Source of the DNA: Sinomicrobium sp.
GTDB taxonomy: Bacteria; Bacteroidota; Bacteroidia; Flavobacteriales; Flavobacteriaceae
NCBI GenBank assembly: GCA_029266035.1
Contig: JAJUFH010000014.1
Span: 1-64,000 of the forward strand
Direction: 5' to 3'
DNA length: 64,000 bases
Made by a program: the position numbers and the translations under genes. The notes under the pieces are model-generated. The model was not told the origin of the DNA. It worked only from the letters and a program-made list of their open reading frames with translations, and made no database searches. Every line of letters begins with the position of its first letter. The first letter of the stretch is position 1. This document shows, piece after piece, positions 55,301-64,000 of the stretch.

Positions 55301-57391
55301 AATAAACTGTGGAGCTATTGAGTCGAGAACTACCTTAGTCCCGATATCAAAATTCACAATGCTGTCTTTGTAAGCAGATTGTAGTTCCCCTTTTCCCCGA
55401 AGAATCTCGGCGGTAAGCGGTAGCTGATGCACAGCTATCTCTCCCATGCTGAATTGCTCAATATTGACATCGAGCTTCGCATCCATATCGTATATATCCC
55501 TGAGTTTTCCGGATGATTGTAACTGCAAGGTCAAGGCTCCCAATTCGGAATTTTGAAACAATTTACCCAACGCTAAACCGGTCACCTCTAAATGGCCCTC
55601 AAAGGCCTTTTCTCCCAGTTGGGACAAAGCGCCCTCAAAAGTGGCAGTTCCTTCTGTAGATTGCAATTTTAGAGCTGTAGTAAACTCTTGTATACTTCCG
55701 TTGAGTGTTGCCCCGAGTTCTAAACTGTCGGGAAAGGACATCCCTATTTCTCCTTCACTCACAAAAGCCCCTAAGTCATTTTTTACGGTGGTAAAACGAA
55801 TGCTGCCAAGTTCGAATCCCAGACTGTCGGGTTCGCTTAGCCTGCTCAGCTTTCCCTCTACTTCAAAACGGGTGTCTTTACCCCAATTCACCTTGCCTTC
55901 GGTAAGCGACAACTTGGCCATATTTCCCTTTCCCCTTATCGATCCATCCAACGGTTTTTCGGCCAAGGCCTTGAGATAGGGGTTTTCCTCCAGTTCGGGC
56001 TGAAAGCGAAAAATATCCTGTGAGGATAGCTCTAATGTCATTACATCAAAATCAACCAGAGCCTTTTCCGGATCTTTCAAAAGGGATTTGAAATCACTAT
56101 AGGATATATCGGTACGAGCATCGAGGCGATTGTTATTGAGAAAGAGGTGAAACTCACTTAAAACAATATTGTTATCATCTATATCAAGTTTAGTGGTCAA
56201 CTCCTTCAACTGTATACCAGACCCTTCGTCAAAGCGGAATTTCCCTATGCTAAGTCCGGCTGTTTGATCGTCGAGGTAAACATCTTCAATCGACAAGTCC
56301 AAACCGTCAAGCTTAATCGCATCTGCATTAAAAACTCCCGGTTGTGGCTTTGCCCCATCTACGGCGTAAACAATACGGTTGTTTTCCAACTTTAGCTCAC
56401 CTATATCGATCTTCCACTCTGGCCAAGTAAATTGCTCTTCATTCTCATTGTCTTGATTTAAAGTATCTTGTACACTATTTGTCACAGTAGTGCTTTCATA
56501 GCGTATTTCCGAATCGGACAGCTCAACCGCATTGAGATCTATCTTGTTTTTTCTCAAATCAGCTTCCGGTAGTATCAGTCGAAAATCTGCAATAGAGGCT
56601 GCAGCTTTTATACTGTCGGGTACAGACTCATAACGAGCTTGAAGTGAGGTTATTTCGAAATTGTCGATCACTATGCGAGGCAAGGGACTCTCTTCATTTT
56701 CCAGTTCTTGTTCATCGGCAAAAGGCAGAGTTTGTAGGTAATGAGCATCGGTATTCCGGATGGCTGCATCAGCTATGTGAAAATCCATATGCTGCAAATC
56801 GGATTTCTTCATCCTCAGATAAAGTTCACCAAGAACAAGTCTAGTATCTATTCCGCTGACAGCGTCTTTGTACGACAAATCGAAATCTCTAAATCTCAAA
56901 TTGCGTAGAACTATCCCCATATCTTCTTCGCTCGGATCTGTCGGGTTTTCTACGGCTGTGGTATCCTCTGAAGCAAAAGCGTCTATGAAAAATTGAAAAT
57001 TAAAGCCTTGAATACTGTCTTTCCTAGATACTCTGGCTCTAAGTCCTTCCCACTGAACGCGTCTTATAACGATATTCCCTCTATTGACTATAGGCCATAT
57101 CGGAACTTTGGCTTTTAGTGATTCAGAATACAACAGAGTATCTCCTTGCCGATCTTCCAGATAAAGTCCTTTTAGAGAAACTTCTCCCGAAAAAGTAATA
57201 TAGAGACGATCGACAGCCACTCGTGTATTGGTCTTGCCAGACACATAAGATACTATTCGCCCTGTAATGATGCTCTGACCCCACGGACTTCTTATAAAAA
57301 GTAAGAGTAAAATCACAAACACCATAAAGCCAATCAATAGTCGAAGGGCTATTCTGCTGAATCTCGATTTTTTCTTTTTCTTCTTTTCCAA
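52307..57391 (-). CDS. tamB: TamB/translocation and assembly module inner-membrane protein
   Basis: A 1694-residue protein with an N-terminal membrane anchor (RIALRLLIGFMVFVILLLLFI) after a poly-Lys start, a very long beta-rich periplasmic body, and a C-terminal DUF490/TamB domain (LDITARKKLFDDRVIISVGSEVD...YLLTEDGRYRLKGFRKNEYE) ending in a charged, Lys/Glu-rich coil. Like other AsmA-like bridge proteins it may span the periplasm and carry lipids or aid barrel assembly. It shares an operon with TamL and is longer than E. coli TamB (1259). Confidence 0.93.
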   Translation of the reverse strand: MEKKKKKKSRFSRIALRLLIGFMVFVILLLLFIRSPWGQSIITGRIVSYVSGKTNTRVAVDRLYITFSGEVSLKGLYLEDRQGDTLLYSESLKAKVPIWPIVNRGNIVIRRVQWEGLRARVSRKDSIQGFNFQFFIDAFASEDTTAVENPTDPSEEDMGIVLRNLRFRDFDLSYKDAVSGIDTRLVLGELYLRMKKSDLQHMDFHIADAAIRNTDAHYLQTLPFADEQELENEESPLPRIVIDNFEITSLQARYESVPDSIKAAASIADFRLILPEADLRKNKIDLNAVELSDSEIRYESTTVTNSVQDTLNQDNENEEQFTWPEWKIDIGELKLENNRIVYAVDGAKPQPGVFNADAIKLDGLDLSIEDVYLDDQTAGLSIGKFRFDEGSGIQLKELTTKLDIDDNNIVLSEFHLFLNNNRLDARTDISYSDFKSLLKDPEKALVDFDVMTLELSSQDIFRFQPELEENPYLKALAEKPLDGSIRGKGNMAKLSLTEGKVNWGKDTRFEVEGKLSRLSEPDSLGFELGSIRFTTVKNDLGAFVSEGEIGMSFPDSLELGATLNGSIQEFTTALKLQSTEGTATFEGALSQLGEKAFEGHLEVTGLALGKLFQNSELGALTLQLQSSGKLRDIYDMDAKLDVNIEQFSMGEIAVHQLPLTAEILRGKGELQSAYKDSIVNFDIGTKVVLDSIAPQFIADIDLKGADLQGLGLMSMPVKGAMKVHADFKGNTERFRLRSDITEGMAIYDQRSYLLGDLSVKAFADKDTTAVVVRNKMLDLDLQSNVNPGSFTQALQSHFRELITEQPDSLTGVRDTIPKTTALPVPAHLELKGRLSSAPILSDIFLPGLKKLDTVKISANFQEEKHYLKADITAPHINYSGSEIDSLLLKLNSENGILSGHFGFNKLTTGPVSIHRTTLDAGVKNNKMLLDFNAFYKEKELMSIRTGIMRRGDTVYARLDPEELVFAGKRWSIPPDNYVMINPGQVRAQNFVLKHNDQQLELTSTKADEKFPKDRVALSFDNFTLSSLVTYLNPEEPLAKGIMNGNLVMADPFGTPGFLAGLNIDSLEVMAAPLGQFKLRGISPRGERYRMSLTVKGEDLDLEMKGNYTADTEGAVSMEMDLNQLKTSLAEKLSGGELSESTGFISGRVEVGGTVNAPQYKGDFAFDDVGFRVKMLNAFFRLPSEKLLLDNKGITLDNFTVRDENDNSFVVDGSIITEDFGNPEFDLTLKTHKFQVLNSVREDNDLFYGKAFFDADARIAGNLNMPDINLELYIDPDTDITYILPESEMDVVEREGVVLFVNREDPDDILTKTKEESVTLSGMKLKARIRLDKSAAFRVLINEKTNDNLLVSGASDLVFNLYPNGQTTLSGKFVLSQGHYEMNLYSLVRRRFEFNPGSSITWAGDIMDADLDLSAIYEVKAAASPLMALQQSSDPSTNMRFRQQLPFMVYLNIDGELMKPELSFNLDMPEDQQGAIGGQVYGRVQQLNQQEDELNKQVFSLLVFNRFFPASGSDGSGGGAAALARDNLNQALSGQLNALSDKLMGESGVELDFGLDSYTDYQGSSPQERTQLDITARKKLFDDRVIISVGSEVDIQGSNQGPGQESPLIGNVSIEYLLTEDGRYRLKGFRKNEYENVIDGQLIINGIALIFTREFNEYKELFRKTLQEKLAEEQEAARKKEDDKKKAEKKNEKQH

Positions 57392-57652
57392 ATCACTTGC
57401 TAACTAAGCCTCAAATTTATTGCAAACAAATGGTTTGATAAAGTCTTATGATTAATTATTTATACCTCTGATACAAGGAACGATAAAATTTTTAATGTTA
57501 TATTAGCCCTATATTTTCTGAGTGCTAAAAACCTGTTTATAAAGCACTTTGACCGTTGTAAACAAGCATCTGATGATATATCGCTATCTATTCGAAAAGA
57601 ATTAGAACAGCGTATAAAACGCGATTTATAACCCCAAAAAGAGCTATATTAC

Positions 57653-60037
57653 ATGAAATACCTACTCAAAACACTGTATTTTATTATCTTTCTCTTATGC
57701 CTACATCCCTTTTATACCCCGCTATGGGCACAGAAAAAAACACAGACCATAAAAGTAAGAGGACAAGTAGTAAACGAAAACGGCACACCGCTACCACAGG
57801 CTACTGTGGTGGAATACGGCACTCAAAATGGAGTGGTTACCGATATGGACGGAAATTTCAGCATCACTGTGTCTAAAGCAGATGCCAAACTCGAAGTGTC
57901 TTATATGGGCTACAAGACCTTGTACACAGAAATCGCCAAAGACTTTATAAAGATTAGTCTGCAACCGGATGCTTCTCAACTAGACGAGGTAGTGGTAACT
58001 CAAAATCGAAGTATCACCGAAATCAGAAAACCACAAATGAGCGTCAACAGGCTCTCTTCCGAAGAGATCAAGCGTATTCCAGCAGTACTTGGAGAAGCAG
58101 ACCCCTTAAAGTCACTGTTACAACTCCCGGGAGTTACCAATTCCGGAGAAGCCTCATCAGGCTTTAATGTTCGCGGAGGGGCGAGCGATCAAAACCTGAT
58201 ACTGTTGGACGGATCTCCTATATTCAGCGACTCTCATTTATTGGGGTTTTTCTCCGTGTTTAATCCGGATGTAGTACAGGAGATGGAACTTTATAAGGGT
58301 GGTATTCCGGCTAGGTTTGGAGGAAGAGTATCCTCAGTATTAGACGTACAACAGAAAACCGGAAGTACCGATCGCTTTCACATGAATGGTGGGATCGGAT
58401 TAATTTCGAGCAGATTGCTCGCAGAGGGACCATTCGACAACGGGAAAGGTACATTTATGATAGCCGGGAGAAGCTCGTATGCCCATCTGTTTCTAAAATT
58501 GGCCGACAACGACAACAGTGGATATTTTTACGATCTCAACACCAAACTGAGCTATCAGTTAAACGACAACAACAAGCTGTTTCTGTCTGCCTACTTCGGA
58601 AGAGATGTATTTAAACTGAGTAACAGCTTTTCTACCTCCTACGGCAATGCCATGATGAACCTGAGATGGAATCATCAGTTTTCCGAATCGCTGGTATCTG
58701 ACCTATCGCTTATCTACAGTGATTACAGTTTTGGATTGGACTTGTCTTTTTACGATTTTGAATGGGACAACAGCATCGAAACCTACAACTTTAAATACGA
58801 TTTCAACCATCGCATATCCGACAACTTCCAATTGCGATACGGACTAAATGCGCTGTATTACGATTTTAATCCCGGAACGATAAAACCCAGAGACAGCTCC
58901 AGTTTTAATTTCAGGCAACTAAAAAAGAAGTACGCACTAGAACCTTCTTTGTATGTAGAAGCAGAACACAAAATCAGTGATCGGCTCTCCCTGAATTACG
59001 GATTGAGATACAGTGCGTTTTATCGCTACGGGCAAGAAGAAATAAATATTTACGAAAACGATACACCCGTAATATTCAATTCCGAACTAGGCATCTACGA
59101 AAATGCCACTCCTACGGGAAGTAAACACTACGGAAAAGGAGAAAAAATAGCTGATTTTAACCAACTTGAACCCCGCATAGGACTCTCTTATGCCTTTAAT
59201 CAAGAACACTCGGTAAAACTGAGCTATAACCGAATGTCGCAATATCTGCATCTGTTGTCCAATACCCTATCTCCCACTCCGGTGAGCACATGGATGCCAA
59301 GCGGACCTTTTATAGAACCTCAAATTTTGGATCAGGTCGCCTTTGGATATTTCAGAAACTTTAAAGAAGGGACATATTCGCTGGAGACAGAGATTTTCTA
59401 CAAAAAAGTAAAGAACCGTATCGATTATATAGACAATGCTGAACTCATCGGCAACGACCACCTGGAAACGGAAATACTAAAGGGAAAGGCCAGAGCATAC
59501 GGACTGGAAGTACTGGTGAAAAAGAACACCGGAAAACTCACTGGGTGGATCTCCTATACCCTGTCGAAGGCAGAACAACAAACCCCGGGCAGAAATCCGC
59601 AAGAAACCGGAATAAACAACGGAGAATGGTATCTCACCCCTTACGACAAACTTCACAATCTGGCCGTAACTGCAGGATATCAACTCAACAGGAAATGGTC
59701 CCTCGGGGGAAACTTCATCTTTCAGAGTGGAAGACCGGTCACTTTTCCGAAGGGTCGATATGAAATAGGTGGTATTAGCGTACCTGATTACCGATCGCGA
59801 AGCGACAGCCGACTGCCCTCCTATCACCATCTGGACCTCTCCGCTACCTATGTTCCAAAGCCCGAAAAGAAAAAGGGATGGCAAGGCGAATGGGTGTTCA
59901 GTATCTTTAACTTATACGGACGTAAAAATGCGGCCTCTATCACTTTTCATCCCAATGAGAATACTGGCTACAGTGAAGCAACACGACTGTCGGTTTTTGG
60001 TATAATCCCCAGTATAATCTACAATTTCAAATTTTAA
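57653..60037 (+). CDS. TonB-dependent receptor with carboxypeptidase-like N-terminal domain
   Basis: A 794-residue outer-membrane receptor. It has a signal peptide, a CarboxypepD-like domain (about 32-115; VRGQVVNENGTPLPQATVVEYG), a plug (QLPGVTNSGEASSGFNVRGGASDQNLILLDGSPIF) and a barrel ending in IIYNFKF with terminal Phe. It is of the non-SusC type, with no SusD next door, and is paired instead with a DUF4249 lipoprotein whose gene begins 4 bp after the stop. The imported substrate is unknown. Confidence 0.93.
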   Translation: MKYLLKTLYFIIFLLCLHPFYTPLWAQKKTQTIKVRGQVVNENGTPLPQATVVEYGTQNGVVTDMDGNFSITVSKADAKLEVSYMGYKTLYTEIAKDFIKISLQPDASQLDEVVVTQNRSITEIRKPQMSVNRLSSEEIKRIPAVLGEADPLKSLLQLPGVTNSGEASSGFNVRGGASDQNLILLDGSPIFSDSHLLGFFSVFNPDVVQEMELYKGGIPARFGGRVSSVLDVQQKTGSTDRFHMNGGIGLISSRLLAEGPFDNGKGTFMIAGRSSYAHLFLKLADNDNSGYFYDLNTKLSYQLNDNNKLFLSAYFGRDVFKLSNSFSTSYGNAMMNLRWNHQFSESLVSDLSLIYSDYSFGLDLSFYDFEWDNSIETYNFKYDFNHRISDNFQLRYGLNALYYDFNPGTIKPRDSSSFNFRQLKKKYALEPSLYVEAEHKISDRLSLNYGLRYSAFYRYGQEEINIYENDTPVIFNSELGIYENATPTGSKHYGKGEKIADFNQLEPRIGLSYAFNQEHSVKLSYNRMSQYLHLLSNTLSPTPVSTWMPSGPFIEPQILDQVAFGYFRNFKEGTYSLETEIFYKKVKNRIDYIDNAELIGNDHLETEILKGKARAYGLEVLVKKNTGKLTGWISYTLSKAEQQTPGRNPQETGINNGEWYLTPYDKLHNLAVTAGYQLNRKWSLGGNFIFQSGRPVTFPKGRYEIGGISVPDYRSRSDSRLPSYHHLDLSATYVPKPEKKKGWQGEWVFSIFNLYGRKNAASITFHPNENTGYSEATRLSVFGIIPSIIYNFKF

Positions 60038-60041
60038 CACG

Positions 60042-60854
60042 ATGAAAAAACTAAGATACATATATATTCTTGCCTTTGTTTTAGTATCAATCTCCTGTGA
60101 AGATACCGTAGAAGTAGATCTGGAGACCGCAGATCCTAAACTGGTTATCGACGCCGAAATCGATTGGAAAAAAGGAACTTCAGGTAATGAGCAATCTATC
60201 AAACTCACTGAGACCGCTGGGTATTACGAACGCGAAACTCCACCCGTATCCGGTGCCGTGGTTTCCATTACCGCCGAAACAGGTGAGATTTTTAATTTTG
60301 AGGAGGAGCCGGGTACAGGAATATACCGATGCACTGATTTCGAGCCCGTTATCGGCGCAAATTACACCCTTGCCATAATGGTAGAAGGCGAGAGTTACAC
60401 GGCAACAGAACAACTGATGCCCGTACCCGAAATCACAGCTATGGAATACATAGAAGACGGCGGATTCATTGGAGAGGACATTGAGGTGAGAGGATATTAT
60501 CAAGACAATCCGGAAACAGAGGATTATTATCTCACCGGCTTTTCGAGCCACGTACTGCCCTATACTGAGTACAGTGTGAGCGACGACTCATTCACCCAGG
60601 GAAACCTCGTATACGATATCTTTTCTCACGAAGATCTGGATACAGGAAGCGAAGTGACTATGAAACTATACGGAATTTCAGAGCGGTTTTACAACTATAT
60701 GTCACTGATTCTAGAATCTGCTGAAGGTAATCCTTTCCGAGTTCCCGCAGCCAATATAAAGGGTAATATACGGAACACCACCGACGAAAACAACGCTCCC
60801 TATGGGTATTTTAGATTGTCGGAAACCTCAGAAAAATCTATAACCATAGAGTAA
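60042..60854 (+). CDS. DUF4249 family lipoprotein
   Basis: A 270-residue lipoprotein. The signal peptide ends VLVSISC, and then EDTVEVDLETADPKLVIDAEIDW and SGAVVSITAETGEIFNFEE, the typical DUF4249 start and immunoglobulin-like domain. This family usually accompanies TonB receptors of the type encoded upstream and is thought to be a surface partner, but the function is not established. It lies 4 bp from the receptor gene and is followed by a strong terminator. Confidence 0.9.
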   Translation: MKKLRYIYILAFVLVSISCEDTVEVDLETADPKLVIDAEIDWKKGTSGNEQSIKLTETAGYYERETPPVSGAVVSITAETGEIFNFEEEPGTGIYRCTDFEPVIGANYTLAIMVEGESYTATEQLMPVPEITAMEYIEDGGFIGEDIEVRGYYQDNPETEDYYLTGFSSHVLPYTEYSVSDDSFTQGNLVYDIFSHEDLDTGSEVTMKLYGISERFYNYMSLILESAEGNPFRVPAANIKGNIRNTTDENNAPYGYFRLSETSEKSITIE

Positions 60855-60900
60855 ATTGCAAATCGATTGCTGATTTATCGGATGTGTAACTTGAATAAAC

Positions 60901-60940
60901 AAAAACCAGAGACCTCAAAAAAGAGAGCTCTGGTTTTTTT
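60901..60940. terminator. bidirectional terminator between DUF4249 and FKBP genes
   Basis: AAAAACCAGAG (60901-60911) and CTCTGGTTTTT (60928-60938) form an 11-bp perfect stem with A and T tracts on the two sides. Confidence 0.85.
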
Positions 60941-60976
60941 CATGAAGATGGAGAACGTTATTCTCCATTTTCGAAA

Positions 60977-61405
60977 CTATTTTATTTCGAGTAATTCCAA
61001 TTCGAATGTCAAATCCTGCCCTGCCAACGGATGATTGCCGTCGAGCACCACGTGATCTTCAGCCACTTCAGCTACTCTCAATTGGTACTCTGTACCATCA
61101 GGATTACTCGCCACGAGTCCCATTCCCACTTCCGGACTGATCTCGGCAGGCAACTCTTCGCGTTTTATTTGATGAAAAAGCTCTTGACGCACCTCTCCGT
61201 ATGCCTCTTCTTTAGGTATAGTAATGGTTTTCTTTTCATTCACTTCCATATCTACAAGCCCCTTCTCAAAACCGGGAATAAGACTTCCCTGCCCCAATTG
61301 TACTTCGAGAGGTTCCCGGTCTACCGAACTGTCAAAAATCTGTCCGTTATCCAGTTTCCCAGTGTAATGTACTCTTACCGTGTCGGTTGCTTTTACTTTA
61401 GCCAT
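60977..61405 (-). CDS. FKBP-type peptidyl-prolyl isomerase, SlyD type
   Basis: A 142-residue SlyD-like isomerase and chaperone. It shows VRVHYTGKLDNGQIFDSS, LGQGSLIPGFEKGLVDM, the inserted flap region (KEEAYGEVRQELFHQIKREELP) and VVLDGNHPLAGQDLTFELEL. It lacks the His/Cys-rich metal-binding tail of E. coli SlyD. The start MAKVKATD at 61405 is preferred over an ATG two codons upstream. It converges with the DUF4249 gene across a shared terminator. Confidence 0.93.
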   Translation of the reverse strand: MAKVKATDTVRVHYTGKLDNGQIFDSSVDREPLEVQLGQGSLIPGFEKGLVDMEVNEKKTITIPKEEAYGEVRQELFHQIKREELPAEISPEVGMGLVASNPDGTEYQLRVAEVAEDHVVLDGNHPLAGQDLTFELELLEIK

Positions 61406-61628
61406 AAACAAATGTTTCTGATTTATATCTCGTTGAATTGCAAAGTTAAAATTTCTGCGCTACCTCCAAGGATAATGAAGAGATAATTTACTGATTTATA
61501 ATTATTTTATACCTACACTCCATCTTGTACACCATCATTTTTTAGATGTCTCATTGATTTATATCGGCAATTTTCCTATTTTGCAGAAAGATATATTCCC
61601 GACAATACCCCGATACGGAATTAAAACA

Positions 61629-63419
61629 ATGACGACGATGACAAACGTAAGCCGTATTTTCGACATTCCATATTACCAGCTGGAAAAATACAAGCTGGAA
61701 GACGCTCTAGTCACTAAAGAGAATGAAAACTGGCATAAAACTTCAAGTGAGAGTTATGTGGAACAGGCTTGTGCCATAAGCAGGGGACTTTTGCGTATGG
61801 GGGTTGAAAAGGAAACTAAGATAGCCGTAATCTCCTCAAACAACAGGACGGAATGGCATATTTTAGATATTGGAGCACTGCAAATCGGAGCACATACGAT
61901 ACCCATATACCCCACCATATCAGAAGATGATTACGCCTATATTTTAGAGCATTCTGAAGCGCAGTACTGTTTTGTGTCCGATGAGGAGGTTTTGGACAAA
62001 GTAAATGCTATACGAGACAAATTGTCTTCACTCAAGGAAGTGTACTCTTTCAATCAAATTGACGGAACTAAACATTGGACAGAGGTGTTAGAACTGGGCA
62101 AAGAGCCCAGTAATCAAGATGAGGTAAAATCTCGAATGGAAGCCATACAGCCCGACGAGCTTGCTACGATTATCTACACTTCCGGAACTACTGGTAAACC
62201 CAAAGGCGTTATGCTCTCGCATCGCAATATTGTTTCCAATGTACTCAACAGTGCGGAAAGAGTTCCGCTTAACGAAGGGGATTCAAGGGCTCTGAGCTTT
62301 CTTCCCATCTGTCATATTTTTGAGAGAATGGTAGTTTACCTCTATCAGTACTACGGTATCTCCATATATTTCGCTGAATCGATAGACAAGATGAGTGACA
62401 ACTTAAAAGAGGTTAAGCCCAATGTGATGACAGTAGTCCCCAGATTGCTGGAAAAAGTGTACGATAAAATATATGCCAAGGGATCAGATCTTACGGGTAT
62501 CAAGAAAAAACTGTTTTTCTGGGCACTAAGTCTGGGCGAAAAATTCGAACCCTATGGAGCAAACGGATGGTGGTATGAAACTAAACTGAATATCGCAAGA
62601 AAACTGATATTCAGTAAATGGCAAGAAGGACTCGGAGGGCAGCTCGACCTGATGGTGTCGGGAAGTGCCGCACTACAACCTCGTCTAAATCGCATATTTG
62701 CAGCGGCTGGTATTCCGGTGATGGAAGGTTATGGTTTAACAGAAACCTCACCGGTAATTGCCGTAAACTGCCAGAAGAACGGAGGGTGGAAAATAGGAAC
62801 CGTCGGAAAAATGATTCCGGAAGTGGAAGTAAAAATAGCCGAAGACGGAGAAATTTTGTGTAAAGGTCCGAGTGTGATGACAGGATATTATAAAGATCCT
62901 GAAAAAACAGCAGAAGCTATGACCGATGGCTATTTCCATACCGGTGATATCGGAGAAGTAGACAGCCAAGGCTTTCTCAAAATTACCGATCGCAAAAAGG
63001 AAATGTTCAAGACTTCCGGAGGGAAATACATTGCCCCTCAAATTATAGAAAACGAAATGAAGCAATCGCGATTTATCGAACAGATAATGGTGATTGGTGA
63101 AGGCGAAAAACTACCGGCAGCACTTGTACAACCCAATTTTGAATTTGTACGCGATTGGGCCAAAAGAAAGAAAATAGATGTTGGAAATACCGATGAAGAC
63201 CTGATAAAATCTCCGGAAGTTATTAAACGATTCGAAAAGGAAATCGCTGCCTACAACAGTAAATTCGGACATTGGGAACAGATTAAGAAATTCGAACTAA
63301 CCTCCGATGTATGGTCGGTAGAAAACGGGCAACTCACCCCTACTCTTAAACTTAAAAGAAGGGTTATCAAAGAACAATACAAAGACCTCTACGACAAAAT
63401 TTATCGCAGTACAGAATAA
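61629..63419 (+). CDS. long-chain acyl-CoA synthetase (AMP-forming)
   Basis: A roughly 596-residue ANL-superfamily enzyme. The AMP-binding loop is IIYTSGTTGKPKGVMLSHRN, followed by EGYGLTETSPVIAVN and the adenylate-binding HTGDIGEVDSQGFLKITDRKKEMFKTSGGKYIAPQ. This is the FadD15/ACSL-like type common in Bacteroidota. It activates fatty acids to acyl-CoA. The frame opens at 61554, but the ATG at 61629 (MTTMTNVSRI) is preferred. The neighbouring MarR regulator suggests a fatty-acid catabolism unit continuing beyond the window. Confidence 0.92.
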   Translation: MTTMTNVSRIFDIPYYQLEKYKLEDALVTKENENWHKTSSESYVEQACAISRGLLRMGVEKETKIAVISSNNRTEWHILDIGALQIGAHTIPIYPTISEDDYAYILEHSEAQYCFVSDEEVLDKVNAIRDKLSSLKEVYSFNQIDGTKHWTEVLELGKEPSNQDEVKSRMEAIQPDELATIIYTSGTTGKPKGVMLSHRNIVSNVLNSAERVPLNEGDSRALSFLPICHIFERMVVYLYQYYGISIYFAESIDKMSDNLKEVKPNVMTVVPRLLEKVYDKIYAKGSDLTGIKKKLFFWALSLGEKFEPYGANGWWYETKLNIARKLIFSKWQEGLGGQLDLMVSGSAALQPRLNRIFAAAGIPVMEGYGLTETSPVIAVNCQKNGGWKIGTVGKMIPEVEVKIAEDGEILCKGPSVMTGYYKDPEKTAEAMTDGYFHTGDIGEVDSQGFLKITDRKKEMFKTSGGKYIAPQIIENEMKQSRFIEQIMVIGEGEKLPAALVQPNFEFVRDWAKRKKIDVGNTDEDLIKSPEVIKRFEKEIAAYNSKFGHWEQIKKFELTSDVWSVENGQLTPTLKLKRRVIKEQYKDLYDKIYRSTE

Positions 63420-63423
63420 TAAA

Positions 63424-63455
63424 TACGGCTCCTCAAACACTTAGAAGGAGCCGTA
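63424..63455 (+). terminator. hairpin after the acyl-CoA ligase
   Basis: TACGGCTCCT (63424-63433) and AGGAGCCGTA (63446-63455) form a 10-bp perfect stem right after the stop. No T tract follows, so it may act as an mRNA end-stabiliser or weak terminator. Confidence 0.5.
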
Positions 63456-63558
63456 CCGCTTGATCTAAAATACCGAGAAGCCTATATGCTCTTCGCTCTA
63501 AGCATAGTTGTGCATTGACTCCCAATCTTGTACCTTAAAAAAAGGTAAATTTAACGTT

Positions 63559-63586
63559 AATTTTATTATGCGTGCATAATAAAATT
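63559..63586. promoter_or_regulatory. 28-bp palindrome, probable MarR operator
   Basis: Two 13-base arms (63559-63571 and 63574-63586) are exact reverse complements with a 2-bp centre; the core reads TTATGC-GT-GCATAA. It lies just upstream of a -7 box (63590-63597) and covers the -33 region of the MarR gene promoter. Confidence 0.75.
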
Positions 63587-63589
63587 TTG

Positions 63590-63597
63590 TATATTTG
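63590..63597 (+). promoter_or_regulatory. -7 box of the MarR gene
   Basis: TATATTTG fits TAnnTTTG. The start would be near 63604, 13 nt before the ATG at 63617. Confidence 0.55.
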
Positions 63598-63616
63598 GGA
63601 GATCACACCATCTCAG

Positions 63617-64000
63617 ATGAAAGACAAAACTATTGATTACGCATTGCGAGCAACCTGGCAGGCCATTGCCAGGATGTATAATGAGGAAGCGGGAAAATAC
63701 GACACCACTATGGCAACGGGTTTTACCTTGTTGAGCATTGATAAAGAAAACGGTACCCCGTCTACAGCTCTCGGTCCTAAAATGGGTATGGAAGCTACTA
63801 GCCTGTCGCGTATACTCAAGAAAATGGAACTCAAAGGTTTGATAGAACGCAGGCCTAACCCCGAAGATGGCAGGAGCGTACTGATTTGTCTCACTCCTTT
63901 CGGGAGAGAGAAAAGAGAGCTGTCTAAGGCAGTAGTACTCACTTTTAACGAGGTAGTAAGACAAAATATTTCAGAAGAAAAACTCGCTCATTTCTTTGAG
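63617..64000 (+). CDS. MarR family transcriptional regulator (cut by the right edge)
   Basis: The frame from ATG 63617 is open to the window end (128 codons). It shows the winged-helix core of MarR proteins: MGMEATSLSRILKKMELKGLIERRPNPEDGRS, followed by VLICLTPFGREKR. In Bacteroidota such a gene commonly precedes a beta-oxidation operon (3-hydroxyacyl-CoA dehydrogenase, thiolase, acyl-CoA dehydrogenase), which would fit the upstream acyl-CoA ligase, but that lies outside the window. The 28-bp palindrome upstream suggests autoregulation. Confidence 0.9.
   Translation, partial: MKDKTIDYALRATWQAIARMYNEEAGKYDTTMATGFTLLSIDKENGTPSTALGPKMGMEATSLSRILKKMELKGLIERRPNPEDGRSVLICLTPFGREKRELSKAVVLTFNEVVRQNISEEKLAHFFE

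Noticed and set aside
57429-57631. About 60 open codons on the plus strand ahead of the TonB receptor, ending KELEQRIKRDL
   Set aside because: No ATG start, AT-rich, and the first half is ordinary low-complexity intergenic sequence; the protein-like end is too short to call a remnant.

Overview
The window looks like chromosomal DNA of a member of the Flavobacteriaceae (Bacteroidota). Supporting this are a SusC/SusD pair with an ECF sigma factor and a FecR anti-sigma factor, a TamL lipoprotein beside TamB, DUF4249 next to a TonB receptor, a short LeuA, a fold-III arginine decarboxylase, and many upstream regions with the Bacteroidota promoter (TTG, about 20 bp, TAnnTTTG) and no Shine-Dalgarno sequence. 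No genus is claimed. No rRNA, tRNA or CRISPR array was seen.

Layout. 1-140: the tail of an IS3-type transposase. 206-2239: YciO-like protein, DeoD and SmpB. 2274-6977 (minus): a 5-oxoprolinase operon pxpA-pxpB-pxpC with an NRAMP-fold transporter and a DUF2891 lipoprotein. 7047-10641: YifB/ComM, serine acetyltransferase and an NrtR-like Nudix regulator. 10775-14876: a polyamine cluster (possible leader peptide, arginine decarboxylase, agmatinase, deoxyhypusine-synthase-like protein, small acidic protein). 14937-16222: a gene graveyard holding an Rhs core remnant, dispersed palindromes and a gene broken by three in-frame stops. 16223-19785: DinB, YebC, GNAT and a helical protein. 19941-24260: leuACDB. 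24379-28770: PEP carboxylase, Lrp/AsnC regulator and an M14 peptidase. 28785-29480: a five-copy palindromic operator array shared with a divergent XRE regulator. 29557-38548: a lipoprotein, LigA, PrmC, RibD, a YigZ-type protein and PurL. 38632-40083: an MFS transporter with a small ORF behind it. 40219-49756 (minus): an ECF sigma, FecR, SusC, SusD and two-phosphoesterase operon with a candidate antisense RNA in the susC leader. 50017-57391 (minus): TamB-TamL. 57653-60854: TonB receptor and DUF4249 lipoprotein. 60977-64000: FKBP isomerase, acyl-CoA ligase and the start of a MarR regulator with a 28-bp palindrome upstream.

Most of the window is ordinary core metabolism. The points worth following are regulatory or biochemical: (1) a leader ORF plus start-proximal inverted repeat ahead of speA; (2) a terminator-bearing antisense RNA candidate between fecR and susC; (3) the XRE/M14 operator array; (4) an NRAMP-fold transporter that has lost the metal-binding motif and sits with 5-oxoprolinase; (5) a deoxyhypusine-synthase relative with altered amine-binding residues. 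All functional statements rest on reading motifs by eye; no database search was possible.
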